Positions 42,677-51,390 of a DNA stretch of 64,000 nt are shown in pieces. Within the stretch, counting starts at the first letter, position 1, and every line of letters starts with the position of its first letter. Position numbers and translations under genes: made by a program. The notes beneath the pieces were generated by a model, which ran no database searches, had not been told where the DNA came from, and was given only the letters and a program-made list of their open reading frames with translations. The stretch spans positions 1-64,000 of the forward strand of contig JYOE01000007.1 of NCBI GenBank assembly GCA_000955875.1. The letters run 5' to 3'. This DNA comes from Terrabacter sp. 28. GTDB lineage: Bacteria > Actinomycetota > Actinomycetes > Actinomycetales > Dermatophilaceae.

Positions 42677-43042
42677 TCAGCCCTGCGGGGCGTCCTCGAA
42701 CTCGAAGACGCGGCGCACCTCGACCGAGACCTCGTCGAAGAGCGAGGCGAACCGCGACGCGAGCTCGACGGCCTCCTCCTTGCTCGACACGTTGACCAGG
42801 GCGAAGCCGCCGATGACCTCGCGGGCCTCGCTGAACGGCCCGTCGGTGACGGAGACGCCGGCGCCCTCCGTCTTGCGGATGACGGCACCGTCCTTGGTCT
42901 GGGTCACGCCCTCGGCGGCGAGCAGCACGCCCGACTCGGCGCACTCGTTCATGAGGTCGGCCATCGCGTCCTGGAACTCCTGGCTCGGGTTCCAGGCCTC
43001 GGGGCGGGCCTCGTCGATCTTGTGGATCATCAGGTAGCGCAT
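42677..43042 (-). CDS. YCII-related (DGPF) protein
   Basis: 121 residues. YCII/DGPF fold of the longer type: YLMIHKIDEARPEAWNPSQE, VLLAAEGVTQTKDGAVIRK, VTDGPFSEAREVIGGFALVN. Related to the gene at 30434 but clearly divergent. ATG 43042 behind GGAG. The 28-bp space to the HdeD gene is convergent and contains one GGCATAC motif. Confidence 0.88.
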   Translation of the reverse strand: MRYLMIHKIDEARPEAWNPSQEFQDAMADLMNECAESGVLLAAEGVTQTKDGAVIRKTEGAGVSVTDGPFSEAREVIGGFALVNVSSKEEAVELASRFASLFDEVSVEVRRVFEFEDAPQG

Positions 43043-43154
43043 GGGAACTCCTTGGTGTGCCGGCCGGGTCGGTCCCAGCCTCCACCACGACGTCGATCGG
43101 CGGCGCGCGGAGTCGACACTTCGATCCCCGAAACATCCCGCCGCTTGACCGGGC

Positions 43155-43769
43155 TCAGAGCCAGCCGCGCTCCTGGGCGACCCGGGCGGCCTCGGCGCGG
43201 GTGGACGTGCCGGTCTTGCCGATGGCGGCGGACAGGTGGTTGCGCACGGTGCCCGCAGACAGGTGCACCTGGCCGGCGATGGCGGCCACGGTGCCGCCGC
43301 GCAGCGCCACCCGGAGCACCTCGCGCTCGCGCTCGGTGAGCGGGTTCGCACCGTCGACGAGCGACTCGGTGGCCAGCGAGGGGTCGACGACCCTCAGCCC
43401 CGCGTGCACCCGGCGCACGGCCTCGGCGAGCTGCCGCGCCGGGGTGTCCTTGACGACGAAGCCCGAGGCCCCCGCCTCGAGGGCCCGGCGCAGGTAGCCG
43501 GGGCGCCCGAAGGTCGTCACCACGAGGGTGCGCACGCCCGGCAGCTCGTCGCGCACAGCCGCAGCGGCCGCGATGCCGTCGATGCCGGGCATCTCGATGT
43601 CGAGCAGGCACACCTGCGCGCCGGAACGCCGCGCCGCGTCGACGACCTCGTCGCCGCGGCCGACCTCGGCGACGACCTCGAGGTCGGGCTCGAGCGCCAG
43701 CAGCGCCGCGAGCGCGCCCCGCACGAGGGCCTGGTCGTCGGCGAGCAGCACCTTGACCGTCTCGCTCAC
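43155..43769 (-). CDS. NarL/LuxR-type response regulator
   Basis: 204 residues from GTG 43769. Receiver domain: LLADDQALVRGALAALL, phosphorylated aspartate in VCLLDIEMPG (about 56), conserved lysine in FVVKDTPARQ. C-terminal LuxR helix-turn-helix: PLTEREREVLRVALRGG, LSAGTVRNHLSAAIGKTGTS. Overlaps the kinase gene (stop/start within 4 bp), its sure partner. Likely controls the ABC transporter encoded immediately upstream. Confidence 0.95.
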   Translation of the reverse strand: MSETVKVLLADDQALVRGALAALLALEPDLEVVAEVGRGDEVVDAARRSGAQVCLLDIEMPGIDGIAAAAAVRDELPGVRTLVVTTFGRPGYLRRALEAGASGFVVKDTPARQLAEAVRRVHAGLRVVDPSLATESLVDGANPLTEREREVLRVALRGGTVAAIAGQVHLSAGTVRNHLSAAIGKTGTSTRAEAARVAQERGWL

Positions 43770-44875
43770 AGCCGCACCTCCAGCACGGTTCCGTGGCCTT
43801 CGCGGCCGGTCTCGAGCGAGAGGCGCCCTCCCGCGGCCTCGACCCTCTCACGCAGCCCGCGTATGCCGTTGCCTTCGGGTCGCCCGCCGAGCCCGCGGCC
43901 GTCGTCGCGCACCGTCAGGCGGTCGCTGTCGAGCTCGACCCAGCACGCGTCGGCGTCGCTGTGCCGCACGACGTTCGTCGTCGCCTCGCGCAGCACCCAC
44001 GCCAACACCGTGCGGTGCCGCGGGTCGACGGCCGCCGGGTCGTCGGGCACGTGGGCCTCGATGCCTGCACCCGCGAGCGCCGTTCTGGCCGAGGCGAGCT
44101 CGTTGTCGAGCCGGGCCTGGCGCAGGCCGCCCACGGTCTCGCGGATCTCGGCGAGCGCCTGGCGGCTCAGGGCCTGGATCTCGGCGAGCTCGGCCTTGGC
44201 GCGCTCCGGGTCGAGGTCGACGAGCCGCTCGGCCAGCTCGGCCTTGACCGTGACGACGGTGAGGGAGTGGCCGAGCACGTCGTGCACGTCGCGGGCCACG
44301 CGCTCACGTTCGGCGACGAGGGCCAGCTCGCGCGACATCGCCTGGTACTGCTCGCCCCGCTCGCTCATGAGGCGGATGACCGCCGTCATCGACCCGACGG
44401 CGAAGACGATGATCGCGACGACCCACGTGTCCTCCCCGGGGGCGACGAACACGGCCGCGAGGGCCGCGACGACCACGCCGACGACCCCCTGCGCCATGGC
44501 CCACACGACCGGCAGGGCGAACATGCCGAACGACACGACGAACGGCAGGAAGCTGAGGCTGCCGACCCCGATCAGTGCCGCCATCGCGACCGTGCAGGCG
44601 ACGAGGACGGTCAGGTAGGCCACGCCCCGACGCGTCCGTGGCCGGCAGTCGCGCTCGAGCCGCTGCAGGTGCTGCGCGCCGAGGGCGTAGACGAGACCGA
44701 AGACGGCGATGAGCGCGAGGCCGACGACGACCTGCCAGCCCGGGCGGCCGGTGTTGACGACGGCGAGCACCGGGAAGACGAGGAAGACGAGCCAGACACC
44801 CTGGACGACCCACGACCAGCGCTCCCACGGGTTGTCCACCGTCGGGCCGGCGGCGGGGGCGTCCACGGCCGTCAC
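43766..44875 (-). CDS. Sensor histidine kinase (HisKA_3)
   Basis: 369 residues from GTG 44875, which overlaps the permease stop (GTGA). About five membrane helices (about 22-165) without a large outer domain, so it may read a membrane signal or the neighbouring ABC transporter. Phospho-acceptor box ERERVARDVHDVLGHSLTVV; ATPase elements REATTNVVRHSDA, VRDDGRGLGG, GIRGLRERVEAAGG. DesK/LiaS-like layout typical of drug- or envelope-stress systems. Confidence 0.94.
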   Translation of the reverse strand: MTAVDAPAAGPTVDNPWERWSWVVQGVWLVFLVFPVLAVVNTGRPGWQVVVGLALIAVFGLVYALGAQHLQRLERDCRPRTRRGVAYLTVLVACTVAMAALIGVGSLSFLPFVVSFGMFALPVVWAMAQGVVGVVVAALAAVFVAPGEDTWVVAIIVFAVGSMTAVIRLMSERGEQYQAMSRELALVAERERVARDVHDVLGHSLTVVTVKAELAERLVDLDPERAKAELAEIQALSRQALAEIRETVGGLRQARLDNELASARTALAGAGIEAHVPDDPAAVDPRHRTVLAWVLREATTNVVRHSDADACWVELDSDRLTVRDDGRGLGGRPEGNGIRGLRERVEAAGGRLSLETGREGHGTVLEVRL

Positions 44876-45618
44876 TGGCGCTCCCGCCCGCGCCGCACGA
44901 GCACCGTCGCCAGCACCCCGAAGACGAGCGCCCACCCGACGACGTTCGCGACCGGCAGCCAGAGCGGGTCACGCGACCCGTCGGGCAGGAAACCTTCGGT
45001 GAGCGGGTAGCGCGCCAGGGCGGCATACCCGTAGAGGGGGGTGAGCTTGGCGAACGACAGCAGCGCGCCCGAGAGCGGGATGAAGAGGTTGCCGAGGAAG
45101 GCGAAGATCACGAGCGTGCCGGCGGCCGCGCCGACGGCCGCCTCCGAGCGAAACGCAGTTCCGATGAGCAGGCCGTAGAGCGCGAAGACCGACGACCCGA
45201 GGAGCACGAGCGCGGCGCTGAGGGCCCACGCGGCCGCCGACCCCTTGGCGCCGGTGATGGCGCCGAGCACGTAGGTGAGCAGGATCGGCACTGCCGCGAC
45301 GGTCATCGCGATGAGCGCCTTCATGGCGATGTACGAGCTGTCGGCCAGCGGCGTGAGGCCGAGCTGGCGTCCCCAACCCTGCACGCGCTCGACCGCGGCG
45401 TTGCCGCCGATGCTCGTCGTGGCCGTGACGGCGCCGTATGCCGCCATGCTGATCATCACGTACATCGCGACGTTGCCGTTGCCGATGTCGGCGCTCTTCG
45501 CGTCGACCGTCGAGCCGAAGATCAGGTAGAAGAACGCCGGCAGCACGGCGGTGAAGAACATGCCGGCCCAGTCGCGCGTGATCCGGCGCATCTCGAGCAG
45601 GGTGAAGGTCGCGTTCAT
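44872..45618 (-). CDS. ABC-2 type transporter permease
   Basis: 248 residues, six membrane helices in ABC-2 order, starting after EMRRITRDWAGMFFTAVLPA. The C-terminal part has the family's FLGNLFIPLSGALLSFAKLT and PLYGYAALARYPLTEGF. Works with the ATPase encoded just upstream (ATGA overlap) to export a drug, lipid or peptide. Set of permease, ATPase, kinase and regulator in overlapping order suggests self-contained resistance or envelope control. Confidence 0.92.
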   Translation of the reverse strand: MNATFTLLEMRRITRDWAGMFFTAVLPAFFYLIFGSTVDAKSADIGNGNVAMYVMISMAAYGAVTATTSIGGNAAVERVQGWGRQLGLTPLADSSYIAMKALIAMTVAAVPILLTYVLGAITGAKGSAAAWALSAALVLLGSSVFALYGLLIGTAFRSEAAVGAAAGTLVIFAFLGNLFIPLSGALLSFAKLTPLYGYAALARYPLTEGFLPDGSRDPLWLPVANVVGWALVFGVLATVLVRRGRERQ

Positions 45619-46739
45619 CGGACGAGCTCCTCCTCGTGGTGGTCGTGTCTGGCATCGAGCCGGGCATCGAGTCGGGCATCGAGTCGGGCATCGAGGCGGG
45701 CATCGAGTCGGGCGGCGTGGCCGCTGTCGCCGGCGCCCTCGCCGTCGGTGGTGCGGTCGCGCCCGTCGCCGGTCAGGGCCATGAAGGCCTGCTCGAGCCC
45801 GGCGGTGACGATCTCGAGGTCGGTGCCGCCCAGCTCGCCGAGCAGGAGCCGGGCCACCGCGTCGGAGTCGGTCGCGGAGACGAGCACCCGGGGGCCGCGC
45901 TCCTCGATGCCTCGCACGCCGTCGGTCCCCCGGAGCACGGCGACCGCGCGCGAGCGGGACTGCTCGGGCAGCGTCGCCGACACCGTGCGCCCGCTCGCTC
46001 GCGACCGGATCTCGGCGGTCGTGCCGTCGGCGACGATGCGACCACCCGCGACCAGGACGATGCGGTCGGCGAAGGCATCGGCCTCCTCGAGGTAGTGCGT
46101 GGCGAAGACGACGGTGCGGCCGGCGCTGGCGTCGGCGTGCATCGTGTCCCAGAAGTCGCGGCGGGCCGTGACGTCCATACCGGCGGTCGGTTCGTCGAGG
46201 ACGAGCAGGCGCGGGTCGGGCAGCAGCGCGAGCGCGAAGCGCAGCCGCTGCTGCTCGCCGCCCGAGCACTTCGAGACCCGGCGGTCGGCGAGCGTCGCCA
46301 GCCCGGCGCGGTCGATGACCTCGTCGACGGGCGAGTGGACGGCATACGTCGACGCGATCATGCGGACCGTCTCGCGGACGGTGAGGTCGCGCAGCAGCCC
46401 GCCGGTCTGCAGCACGGCGGACACCGCGCCCGAGACGACGGCCTCGCGTGGGCCGCGCCCGAAGACCTCGACCGTGCCGCTCGTGGGCTCGGTCAGGCCG
46501 AGCACCATGTCCAGGGTCGTCGTCTTGCCGGCGCCGTTGGGGCCGAGGAACGCGACGACCTCGCCCGGCTCGATGCGCAGGTCGATCGCGTCGACGGCCC
46601 GCACCTCGGTGTCGTGCGAGCCGCGCTGCGGCGGAAAGGTCTTCACCAGACGGCGCAGCTCGATGGCCGGGGCGGTCGCTGTGGTCGATGTGGTTACGGT
46701 GCCACTCTCCCAAGCCACGGCGGCCACCGTCAGGGGCAA
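45615..46739 (-). CDS. ABC transporter ATPase with C-terminal ARLD repeats
   Basis: Up to 374 residues; the start is uncertain (TTG 46739, or in-frame GTG at 46727 or 46718). Walker A FLGPNGAGKTTTLDM, signature KCSGGEQQRLRFALA, Walker B LLVLDEPTAGMD, H-switch ATHYLEEAD. The last 32 residues consist of five near-perfect tandem ALDR-type tetrapeptides (ARLD units) ending in HDHHEEELVR, encoded by a 12-bp DNA repeat at about 45650-45715. Tails of this kind are not part of the family core and could vary in length between strains. Confidence 0.92.
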   Translation of the reverse strand: MPLTVAAVAWESGTVTTSTTATAPAIELRRLVKTFPPQRGSHDTEVRAVDAIDLRIEPGEVVAFLGPNGAGKTTTLDMVLGLTEPTSGTVEVFGRGPREAVVSGAVSAVLQTGGLLRDLTVRETVRMIASTYAVHSPVDEVIDRAGLATLADRRVSKCSGGEQQRLRFALALLPDPRLLVLDEPTAGMDVTARRDFWDTMHADASAGRTVVFATHYLEEADAFADRIVLVAGGRIVADGTTAEIRSRASGRTVSATLPEQSRSRAVAVLRGTDGVRGIEERGPRVLVSATDSDAVARLLLGELGGTDLEIVTAGLEQAFMALTGDGRDRTTDGEGAGDSGHAARLDARLDARLDARLDARLDARHDHHEEELVR

Positions 46740-46849
46740 CGGTCACGGCCTGCCCGTGACAGGTGTCATGGCAGCCCTGGCTGAACGGGTGACCCTGCCG
46801 GGCCGCGAGCCCTGCCTCGACCGCCGCGCAGTAGGTGAGACTGTGGCCC

Positions 46850-47290
46850 ATGGCGCACTTCACCGTCGTGGTCGAGACCGAGCTGCCCGCTGACGAGGCG
46901 TGGCGGCGCCTGCTCGACCTGCGGGCGCACACCCGCGCCATCCCGCTGACCACCCTGCGCGGTGAGGTGCTGACGGCCGACGGGCTGCGAGCCGGGTCAC
47001 GTTTCGTGGCCCGGACGGCCGTCGGGCCCGTCGGCTTCGACGACCGCATGGTGGTGGACCAGATCAGTCCGCCTGCCCTCGAAAGTGCCGGGACTGCGCG
47101 GATCCGCAAGGAGGGCAACGTCGTTCGCGGGCAGATCGACCTCGCCGTCGTGCCCACCGGGCGGGGCTCACGGGTCGAGTGGGATCAGGTCATCCGCGTG
47201 CGCCCGCTGCCCGCGGCGCTCGACCCCGTCGTCGCGCTCGTCGCACGGCTCGCGTACGGCACGACCATCCGTCGCCTGCTCCGCGGCTGA
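46850..47290 (+). CDS. SRPBCC/polyketide-cyclase-like protein
   Basis: 146 residues. START-like fold: FTVVVETELPADEAWRRLLD, GSRFVARTAVGPVGFDDRMV, VEWDQVIRVRPLPAALDPVV. Related to CoxG/ligand-binding proteins; function unknown. ATG 46850. It precedes the sulfite-oxidase-like gene by 66 bp, but a SigK-type promoter lies between, so the two may be regulated separately. Confidence 0.82.
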   Translation: MAHFTVVVETELPADEAWRRLLDLRAHTRAIPLTTLRGEVLTADGLRAGSRFVARTAVGPVGFDDRMVVDQISPPALESAGTARIRKEGNVVRGQIDLAVVPTGRGSRVEWDQVIRVRPLPAALDPVVALVARLAYGTTIRRLLRG

Positions 47291-47320
47291 GCACCGCGCC
47301 CCGCGCGCCCGGGCCGTCTG

Positions 47321-47348
47321 CCATCCGGTCGGGCCGCCTGCGCCGAAC
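47321..47348 (+). promoter_or_regulatory. SigK-type promoter for the sulfite-oxidase-like gene
   Basis: CCATCC (47321-47326), 16 bp, CCGAAC (47343-47348). This matches the mycobacterial SigK consensus as I know it (CCATCC, N16-17, CCGAAT) except for the last base. The ATG at 47357 follows so closely that the mRNA would be leaderless or nearly so. Confidence 0.7.
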
Positions 47349-47356
47349 CACGGTGC

Positions 47357-48880
47357 ATGACACGTCTACGCCTCGCCCTGTGCGGGATCCTCGCCGCCAT
47401 GGCGGGCATCGCCGCCGGCCACCTCGTCGCGGCGTTCGTGTCGCCTGCCGCGTCACCGGTCCTCGCGATCGGTTCGACCGTCATCGACCTCACCCCGACA
47501 CCCGTCAAGGAGTGGGCGATCGCGCGCTTCGGCACCGCCGACAAGGCGGTGCTGCAGGGCTCGGTGCTCGCCGGGACGCTGGCTCTCGCCGCCGTCGCCG
47601 GGCTGCTCAGCCGCCGCAGGATGCCGTTCGCCGTGGGTCTCATCGTGCTGCTCACCGGTCTCGCCGGCGCGGCCGCCCTGCTCCGACCGGCGGCCGCCGT
47701 GCGCGACGTCGTGCCGTCGCTCGCCGCCATGGCCGCCGGTGTCGCGGTGCTGGTGTGGCTGGCCGGGCTCGCCCGGCGGGCCACCGGGGGCGAGGACCAG
47801 GCGGCCGCGATCCCTCGCACCGTCGGCACCGGCAGGCGCGGGTTCCTCGGTGGCGCGCTCGGCGTCGCCGTCCTCTCCGCCCTCGCCGTCGTCGGCGGCC
47901 AGCTGCGCGCCGGCGCGCAGCGGGCGAAGCAGATTGCCCTCCCGCGCGCCCAGGACCCTGCCAAGCCGTTGCCGAAGGGCCTCGAGGCGACGGTCAAGGG
48001 CATCTCGCCTCTGCGCACCCCGACCGACAAGTTCTACCGGGTCGACACCAACCTCGTCGTGCCCCAGGTGGACGTGGACACGTGGACGCTGGAGGTCGAC
48101 GGCATGGTCGAGCGCCCCGTCACGATGACCTTCGCCGAACTGTCCGCGATGCCGCTCATCGAGCGCGACATCACCATGACGTGCGTCTCCAACGAGGTCG
48201 GCGGTGGCTACATCGGCGCCGCCCGCTGGCTGGGGGTGCGGCTCACCGACGTGCTCGACCGCGCCGGGGTCACGGGCGCCCCGGACCAGCTGCTCAGCAC
48301 CGCCGTCGACGGCTTCACCATCAGCACCCCGCTGTCGGTCGTCCGCGACGGCCGTGACGCCATGGTGGCCATCGGCATGAACGGCGCGCAGCTCAGCGAC
48401 ACCCACGGGTTCCCCGCACGGCTCATCACCCCGGGCCTCTACGGCTTCGTCGGCGCCACGAAGTGGCTCACGAAGCTCACGCTCACCACGTATGCCGCCG
48501 ACCAGGCGTACTGGACCAAACGCCAGTGGGCGACGGACGCACCGATCAAGACGAGCGCCCGCATCGACACGCCGGCGCCGCTCTCGACGATCCCGGCAGG
48601 CCGCACAGCCGTCGGTGGTGTCGCCTGGGCGCAGCATCGCGGCGTCGGCAAGGTCGAGGTCAAGATCGACGACGGTGTTTGGCAGGCAACGAAACTCGGT
48701 CCAGACGTCGGCGTCGACTACTGGCGGCAGTGGTTCCTGCCGTGGGACGCGAGGCCCGGCCTGCACCGCATCTCGGTCCGCGCCACAGACCTCGCGGGGC
48801 GAGCCCAGATCACCGAGCGCGCGACGCCCTTCCCCAGTGGCTCGAGCGGCATCCAGGAGGTCGTGGTGACCGTCACCTGA
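47357..48880 (+). CDS. Membrane-anchored sulfite-oxidase-type molybdoenzyme
   Basis: 507 residues. N-terminal membrane region of four or so helices (to about 150), then an arginine-containing segment GTGRRGFLGGALG. The molybdopterin domain (about 215-405: PVTMTFAELSAMPLIERDIT, and MTCVSNEVGGGYIGAARW with the molybdenum-ligand cysteine) is followed by a Mo-co dimerisation domain (PLSTIPAGRTAVGGVAWAQH). YedY/SuoX-like enzymes act on the outer face, repairing oxidised methionine or oxidising sulfite. SigK-type promoter directly upstream ties it to the sigK-rskA genes. Confidence 0.92.
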   Translation: MTRLRLALCGILAAMAGIAAGHLVAAFVSPAASPVLAIGSTVIDLTPTPVKEWAIARFGTADKAVLQGSVLAGTLALAAVAGLLSRRRMPFAVGLIVLLTGLAGAAALLRPAAAVRDVVPSLAAMAAGVAVLVWLAGLARRATGGEDQAAAIPRTVGTGRRGFLGGALGVAVLSALAVVGGQLRAGAQRAKQIALPRAQDPAKPLPKGLEATVKGISPLRTPTDKFYRVDTNLVVPQVDVDTWTLEVDGMVERPVTMTFAELSAMPLIERDITMTCVSNEVGGGYIGAARWLGVRLTDVLDRAGVTGAPDQLLSTAVDGFTISTPLSVVRDGRDAMVAIGMNGAQLSDTHGFPARLITPGLYGFVGATKWLTKLTLTTYAADQAYWTKRQWATDAPIKTSARIDTPAPLSTIPAGRTAVGGVAWAQHRGVGKVEVKIDDGVWQATKLGPDVGVDYWRQWFLPWDARPGLHRISVRATDLAGRAQITERATPFPSGSSGIQEVVVTVT

Positions 48881-48922
48881 GTGCACCCTCAGCACCCCGC
48901 CGCGAAAAAGCTTGTCCCACAA

Positions 48923-48950
48923 CCAATCCAAAATCGCCACAGCAGCGAAC
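48923..48950 (+). promoter_or_regulatory. Probable SigK-type promoter for the fasciclin gene
   Basis: CCAATCC (48923-48929) and CGAAC (48946-48950), 16 bp apart, a looser match to the same pattern as at 47321. The start codon is 44 bp downstream with a Shine-Dalgarno site, unlike the leaderless case. Confidence 0.5.
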
Positions 48951-48993
48951 CCCCTCTGACTGTGCACCACCACACACACCAGGAGCTATCGAG

Positions 48994-49668
48994 ATGAAGA
49001 CCATGAAGACGCGTACCGGGCTCGTCGCCCTCGCCATCGCCCTGCCGCTCGGCCTCGCCGCCTGTGGCAGCTCCACCGACAACACCGCATCCGCCGGTGC
49101 CGGCAGCACGCCCGCCGCGAGCTCGTCGGCCACCTCCGACGCCATGACGCCGACGCCGTCCGAGACGATGAGCTCGTCCGGCTCGATGGACGCCTCCTCG
49201 GCCGTCTTCGGCGCGGGCTGCGCCGCCGTGCCGAAGGACGGCAAGGGCTCGTTCAACGGCATGGCGACCGACCCGGTCGCGACGGCTGCGGGCAACAACC
49301 CGCTGCTCTCGACGCTCGTCACCGCCGTCAAGACCGCCGGCCTCGTCGACACCCTCAACTCGGCACCCGAGATCACCGTCTTCGCGCCCGTCAACGACGC
49401 GTTCGCCAAGATCCCCGCGGCCGACCTCAAGAAGGTCCTGGCCGACAAGCCGACCCTCACCAAGATCCTCACGAACCACGTCGTGGCCGGCAAGATCGCC
49501 CCGGACAAGCTCGCGGGCGACCACAAGACCCTCGCCGGCACCACGATCACGGTCAAGGGCTCCGGTGAGGACTTCACCGTGGGCAAGATGGACGCCAAGG
49601 TCATCTGCGGCAACGTCCCGACCGCCAACGCCACGGTCTACATCATCGACGGCGTCCTGATGCCCTGA
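48994..49668 (+). CDS. Fasciclin-domain lipoprotein (MPT83/MPT70-like)
   Basis: 224 residues from ATG 48994 (AGGAG upstream). Lipoprotein signal with LAAC lipobox (Cys near 24), a Ser/Thr-rich linker of about 50 residues, then one FAS1 domain: NNPLLSTLVTAVKTAGLVDT, EITVFAPVNDAFAKIPAADL, TKILTNHVVAGKIAP, NATVYIIDGVLMP. In mycobacteria the homologous secreted antigens MPT70 and MPT83 belong to the SigK regulon; the same genes adjoin here, which supports a surface protein made when RskA releases SigK. Confidence 0.93.
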   Translation: MKTMKTRTGLVALAIALPLGLAACGSSTDNTASAGAGSTPAASSSATSDAMTPTPSETMSSSGSMDASSAVFGAGCAAVPKDGKGSFNGMATDPVATAAGNNPLLSTLVTAVKTAGLVDTLNSAPEITVFAPVNDAFAKIPAADLKKVLADKPTLTKILTNHVVAGKIAPDKLAGDHKTLAGTTITVKGSGEDFTVGKMDAKVICGNVPTANATVYIIDGVLMP

Positions 49669-49714
49669 TCGTCTCCCGACCAGGCTGACGCACACCACGA
49701 CGACGGGCGACACA

Positions 49715-50326
49715 ATGGACCCCATGTCACGGTTCTCGGTGGTCCCCTCCGGCGATGAGTCGCCGGAGGGGGCCTCCCGCCCAGTCCAGCTGGAGCACCT
49801 GCTCCGACGGGCCGCGACGGGTGACGAGTCGGCGTTCGCGGAGCTCTACGACGCCGTCTCCGCCCGCCTCTTCGGCCTCGTCCGCCGGGTCGTGCGCGAC
49901 CCGGCCCAGTCCGAGGAGGTCACCCAGGAGGTCTTCCTCGAGATCTGGCGGCACAGCGCTCGCTTCGACCCGTCCAAGGGCGCGGCCCTGTCGTGGATGC
50001 TCACGATCGCCCACCGCAAGGCCGTCGACCGGGTCCGCTCGGCGGAGGCCGCCCGCCACCGCGACGAGGGCTACGGCGCCAGCACCCACGACGTCACCCA
50101 CGACTCCACGTCAGAGGCCGTCGTCGAGCGGCTCGATGCGGAGCGGGTTCATCGGGCCCTGGAGACGCTGACCCAGGCCCAGCGACAGGCCCTCGAGCTG
50201 GCCTACCTCGGGGGCTACACGCACACGGAGGTGGCCTCGATGCTCGACCTGCCACTCGGGACCGCCAAGACACGCATACGTGATGGACTCATCCGACTAC
50301 GAGACACGCTGGGGGTGACACTGTGA
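49715..50326 (+). CDS. sigK: ECF sigma factor SigK
   Basis: 203 residues from ATG 49715 (alternative 49724). Sigma-70 region 2 at about 26-95 (GDESAFAELYDAVSARLFGL, EEVTQEVFLEIWRHSARFDP) and region 4 at about 140-195 (QRQALELAYLGGYTHTEVAS, LDLPLGTAKTRIRDGLIRLR). Stop overlaps the GTG of the anti-sigma gene. SigK by context: RskA follows and fasciclin and sulfite-oxidase-like genes precede. It likely directs transcription of both. Confidence 0.92.
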   Translation: MDPMSRFSVVPSGDESPEGASRPVQLEHLLRRAATGDESAFAELYDAVSARLFGLVRRVVRDPAQSEEVTQEVFLEIWRHSARFDPSKGAALSWMLTIAHRKAVDRVRSAEAARHRDEGYGASTHDVTHDSTSEAVVERLDAERVHRALETLTQAQRQALELAYLGGYTHTEVASMLDLPLGTAKTRIRDGLIRLRDTLGVTL

Positions 50327-51147
50327 GCGACGACATCCACGCGCTCTCGGGTGCCTATGCCGTGGACGCACTCGACGACGTCGAGCGGGCGCGGTTCGAG
50401 CGACACCTCGCCGGCTGCACCGCGTGCCAGGCCGAGGTCGACAGCCTCGTTGCCGCGGCGACGGAGCTGTCGGTGCTGACCGAGGCCACCCCTCCGGCTT
50501 CTCTTCGCGCGAAGGTCCTCGCGGACATCGCGAACATCCGCCCCCTGCCGCCGCTCACCGTGCCGCGTGAGGAGCCGGTCGACGACGTCGCCGCGCCCAC
50601 GCCGGCACCCGAGCCGACCGCAGCCACCGGGGCGGAGCCGACGGCTGCCGGCCCGCGCGATGACGAGCTCGGCGAGCGACGTCGCACCCGCAGTACCCGC
50701 GGGCTCGCCCGCGGATGGCGTCTCGTCGTGGCTGCTGCCACGGTGGCGGTGCTCGCCATCGGCGGCTTCACGGTGTGGCGTCAGGTCAACACCGACCCGT
50801 CCAGGGCGATCGCCGACCAGGTGCTGGCCGCGGGCGACAGGACCAGCACGGCCAAGCGCTTCCCCGACGGCTCGTCGGCAACGGTGTGGCGCTCCGAGTC
50901 GCTCCACAAGGCGGTCATCGTCACCTCCAGGATGGCCCAGCCACCGAACGGCAAGGTCTACCAGCTGTGGCTGCAGGACCCGACCGGGCACATGGCCTCG
51001 GCCGGCGTCATGCCGGCCGGGCCCGACCAGGTCGTCGTGCTCGAGGGAGACGCGAGCAAGGCCACCGGGGCCGGCATCACCGTCGAGCCTCCCGGCGGCT
51101 CGGGCCAGCCCACCTCCGACCCGATCGCCCTCTTCTCCTTCGCCTGA
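50323..51147 (+). CDS. rskA: Anti-sigma factor RskA
   Basis: 274 residues from GTG 50323. The zinc-type anti-sigma N-terminus has H-x3-C-x2-C (HLAGCTACQAEV). It is followed by a proline/alanine linker, one transmembrane helix (about 138-156, LVVAAATVAVLAIGGFTVW) and an extracytoplasmic RskA domain (VYQLWLQDPTGHMASAGVMP). It holds SigK at the membrane until regulated proteolysis. Translationally coupled to sigK, as expected for a 1:1 pair. Confidence 0.92.
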   Translation: MSDDIHALSGAYAVDALDDVERARFERHLAGCTACQAEVDSLVAAATELSVLTEATPPASLRAKVLADIANIRPLPPLTVPREEPVDDVAAPTPAPEPTAATGAEPTAAGPRDDELGERRRTRSTRGLARGWRLVVAAATVAVLAIGGFTVWRQVNTDPSRAIADQVLAAGDRTSTAKRFPDGSSATVWRSESLHKAVIVTSRMAQPPNGKVYQLWLQDPTGHMASAGVMPAGPDQVVVLEGDASKATGAGITVEPPGGSGQPTSDPIALFSFA

Positions 51148-51390
51148 ACCACCGTCACAACCGGTCGCCCGTCCGTCGGGCGGTCACGCGCTCCTTCTCG
51201 GCTTCCCCGCCTGCAGCCCGTGGCCGCCCGACCCGGGCGTCCCTGCGCACGCCCGCCCCACGCGTACGCCCTCGGGACGCCCCGGCGCCACGCGAGGTCC
51301 GCCCCGCCGGACTCATCGGAGGCACGCCACGAACTTCTGGCGGCTGCGATGCTATTGCGTCGCCGCAGTTAATGCGGCATCGTGGTGGGC
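51148..51390. other. Intergenic region, no gene seen
   Basis: Frames continuing past the rskA stop are proline/arginine-rich shadows. Contains the promoter region for 51391; a short AT-rich stretch (GCAGTTAATGCGGCAT, about 51365-51380) is the only candidate -10 region. Confidence 0.35.
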
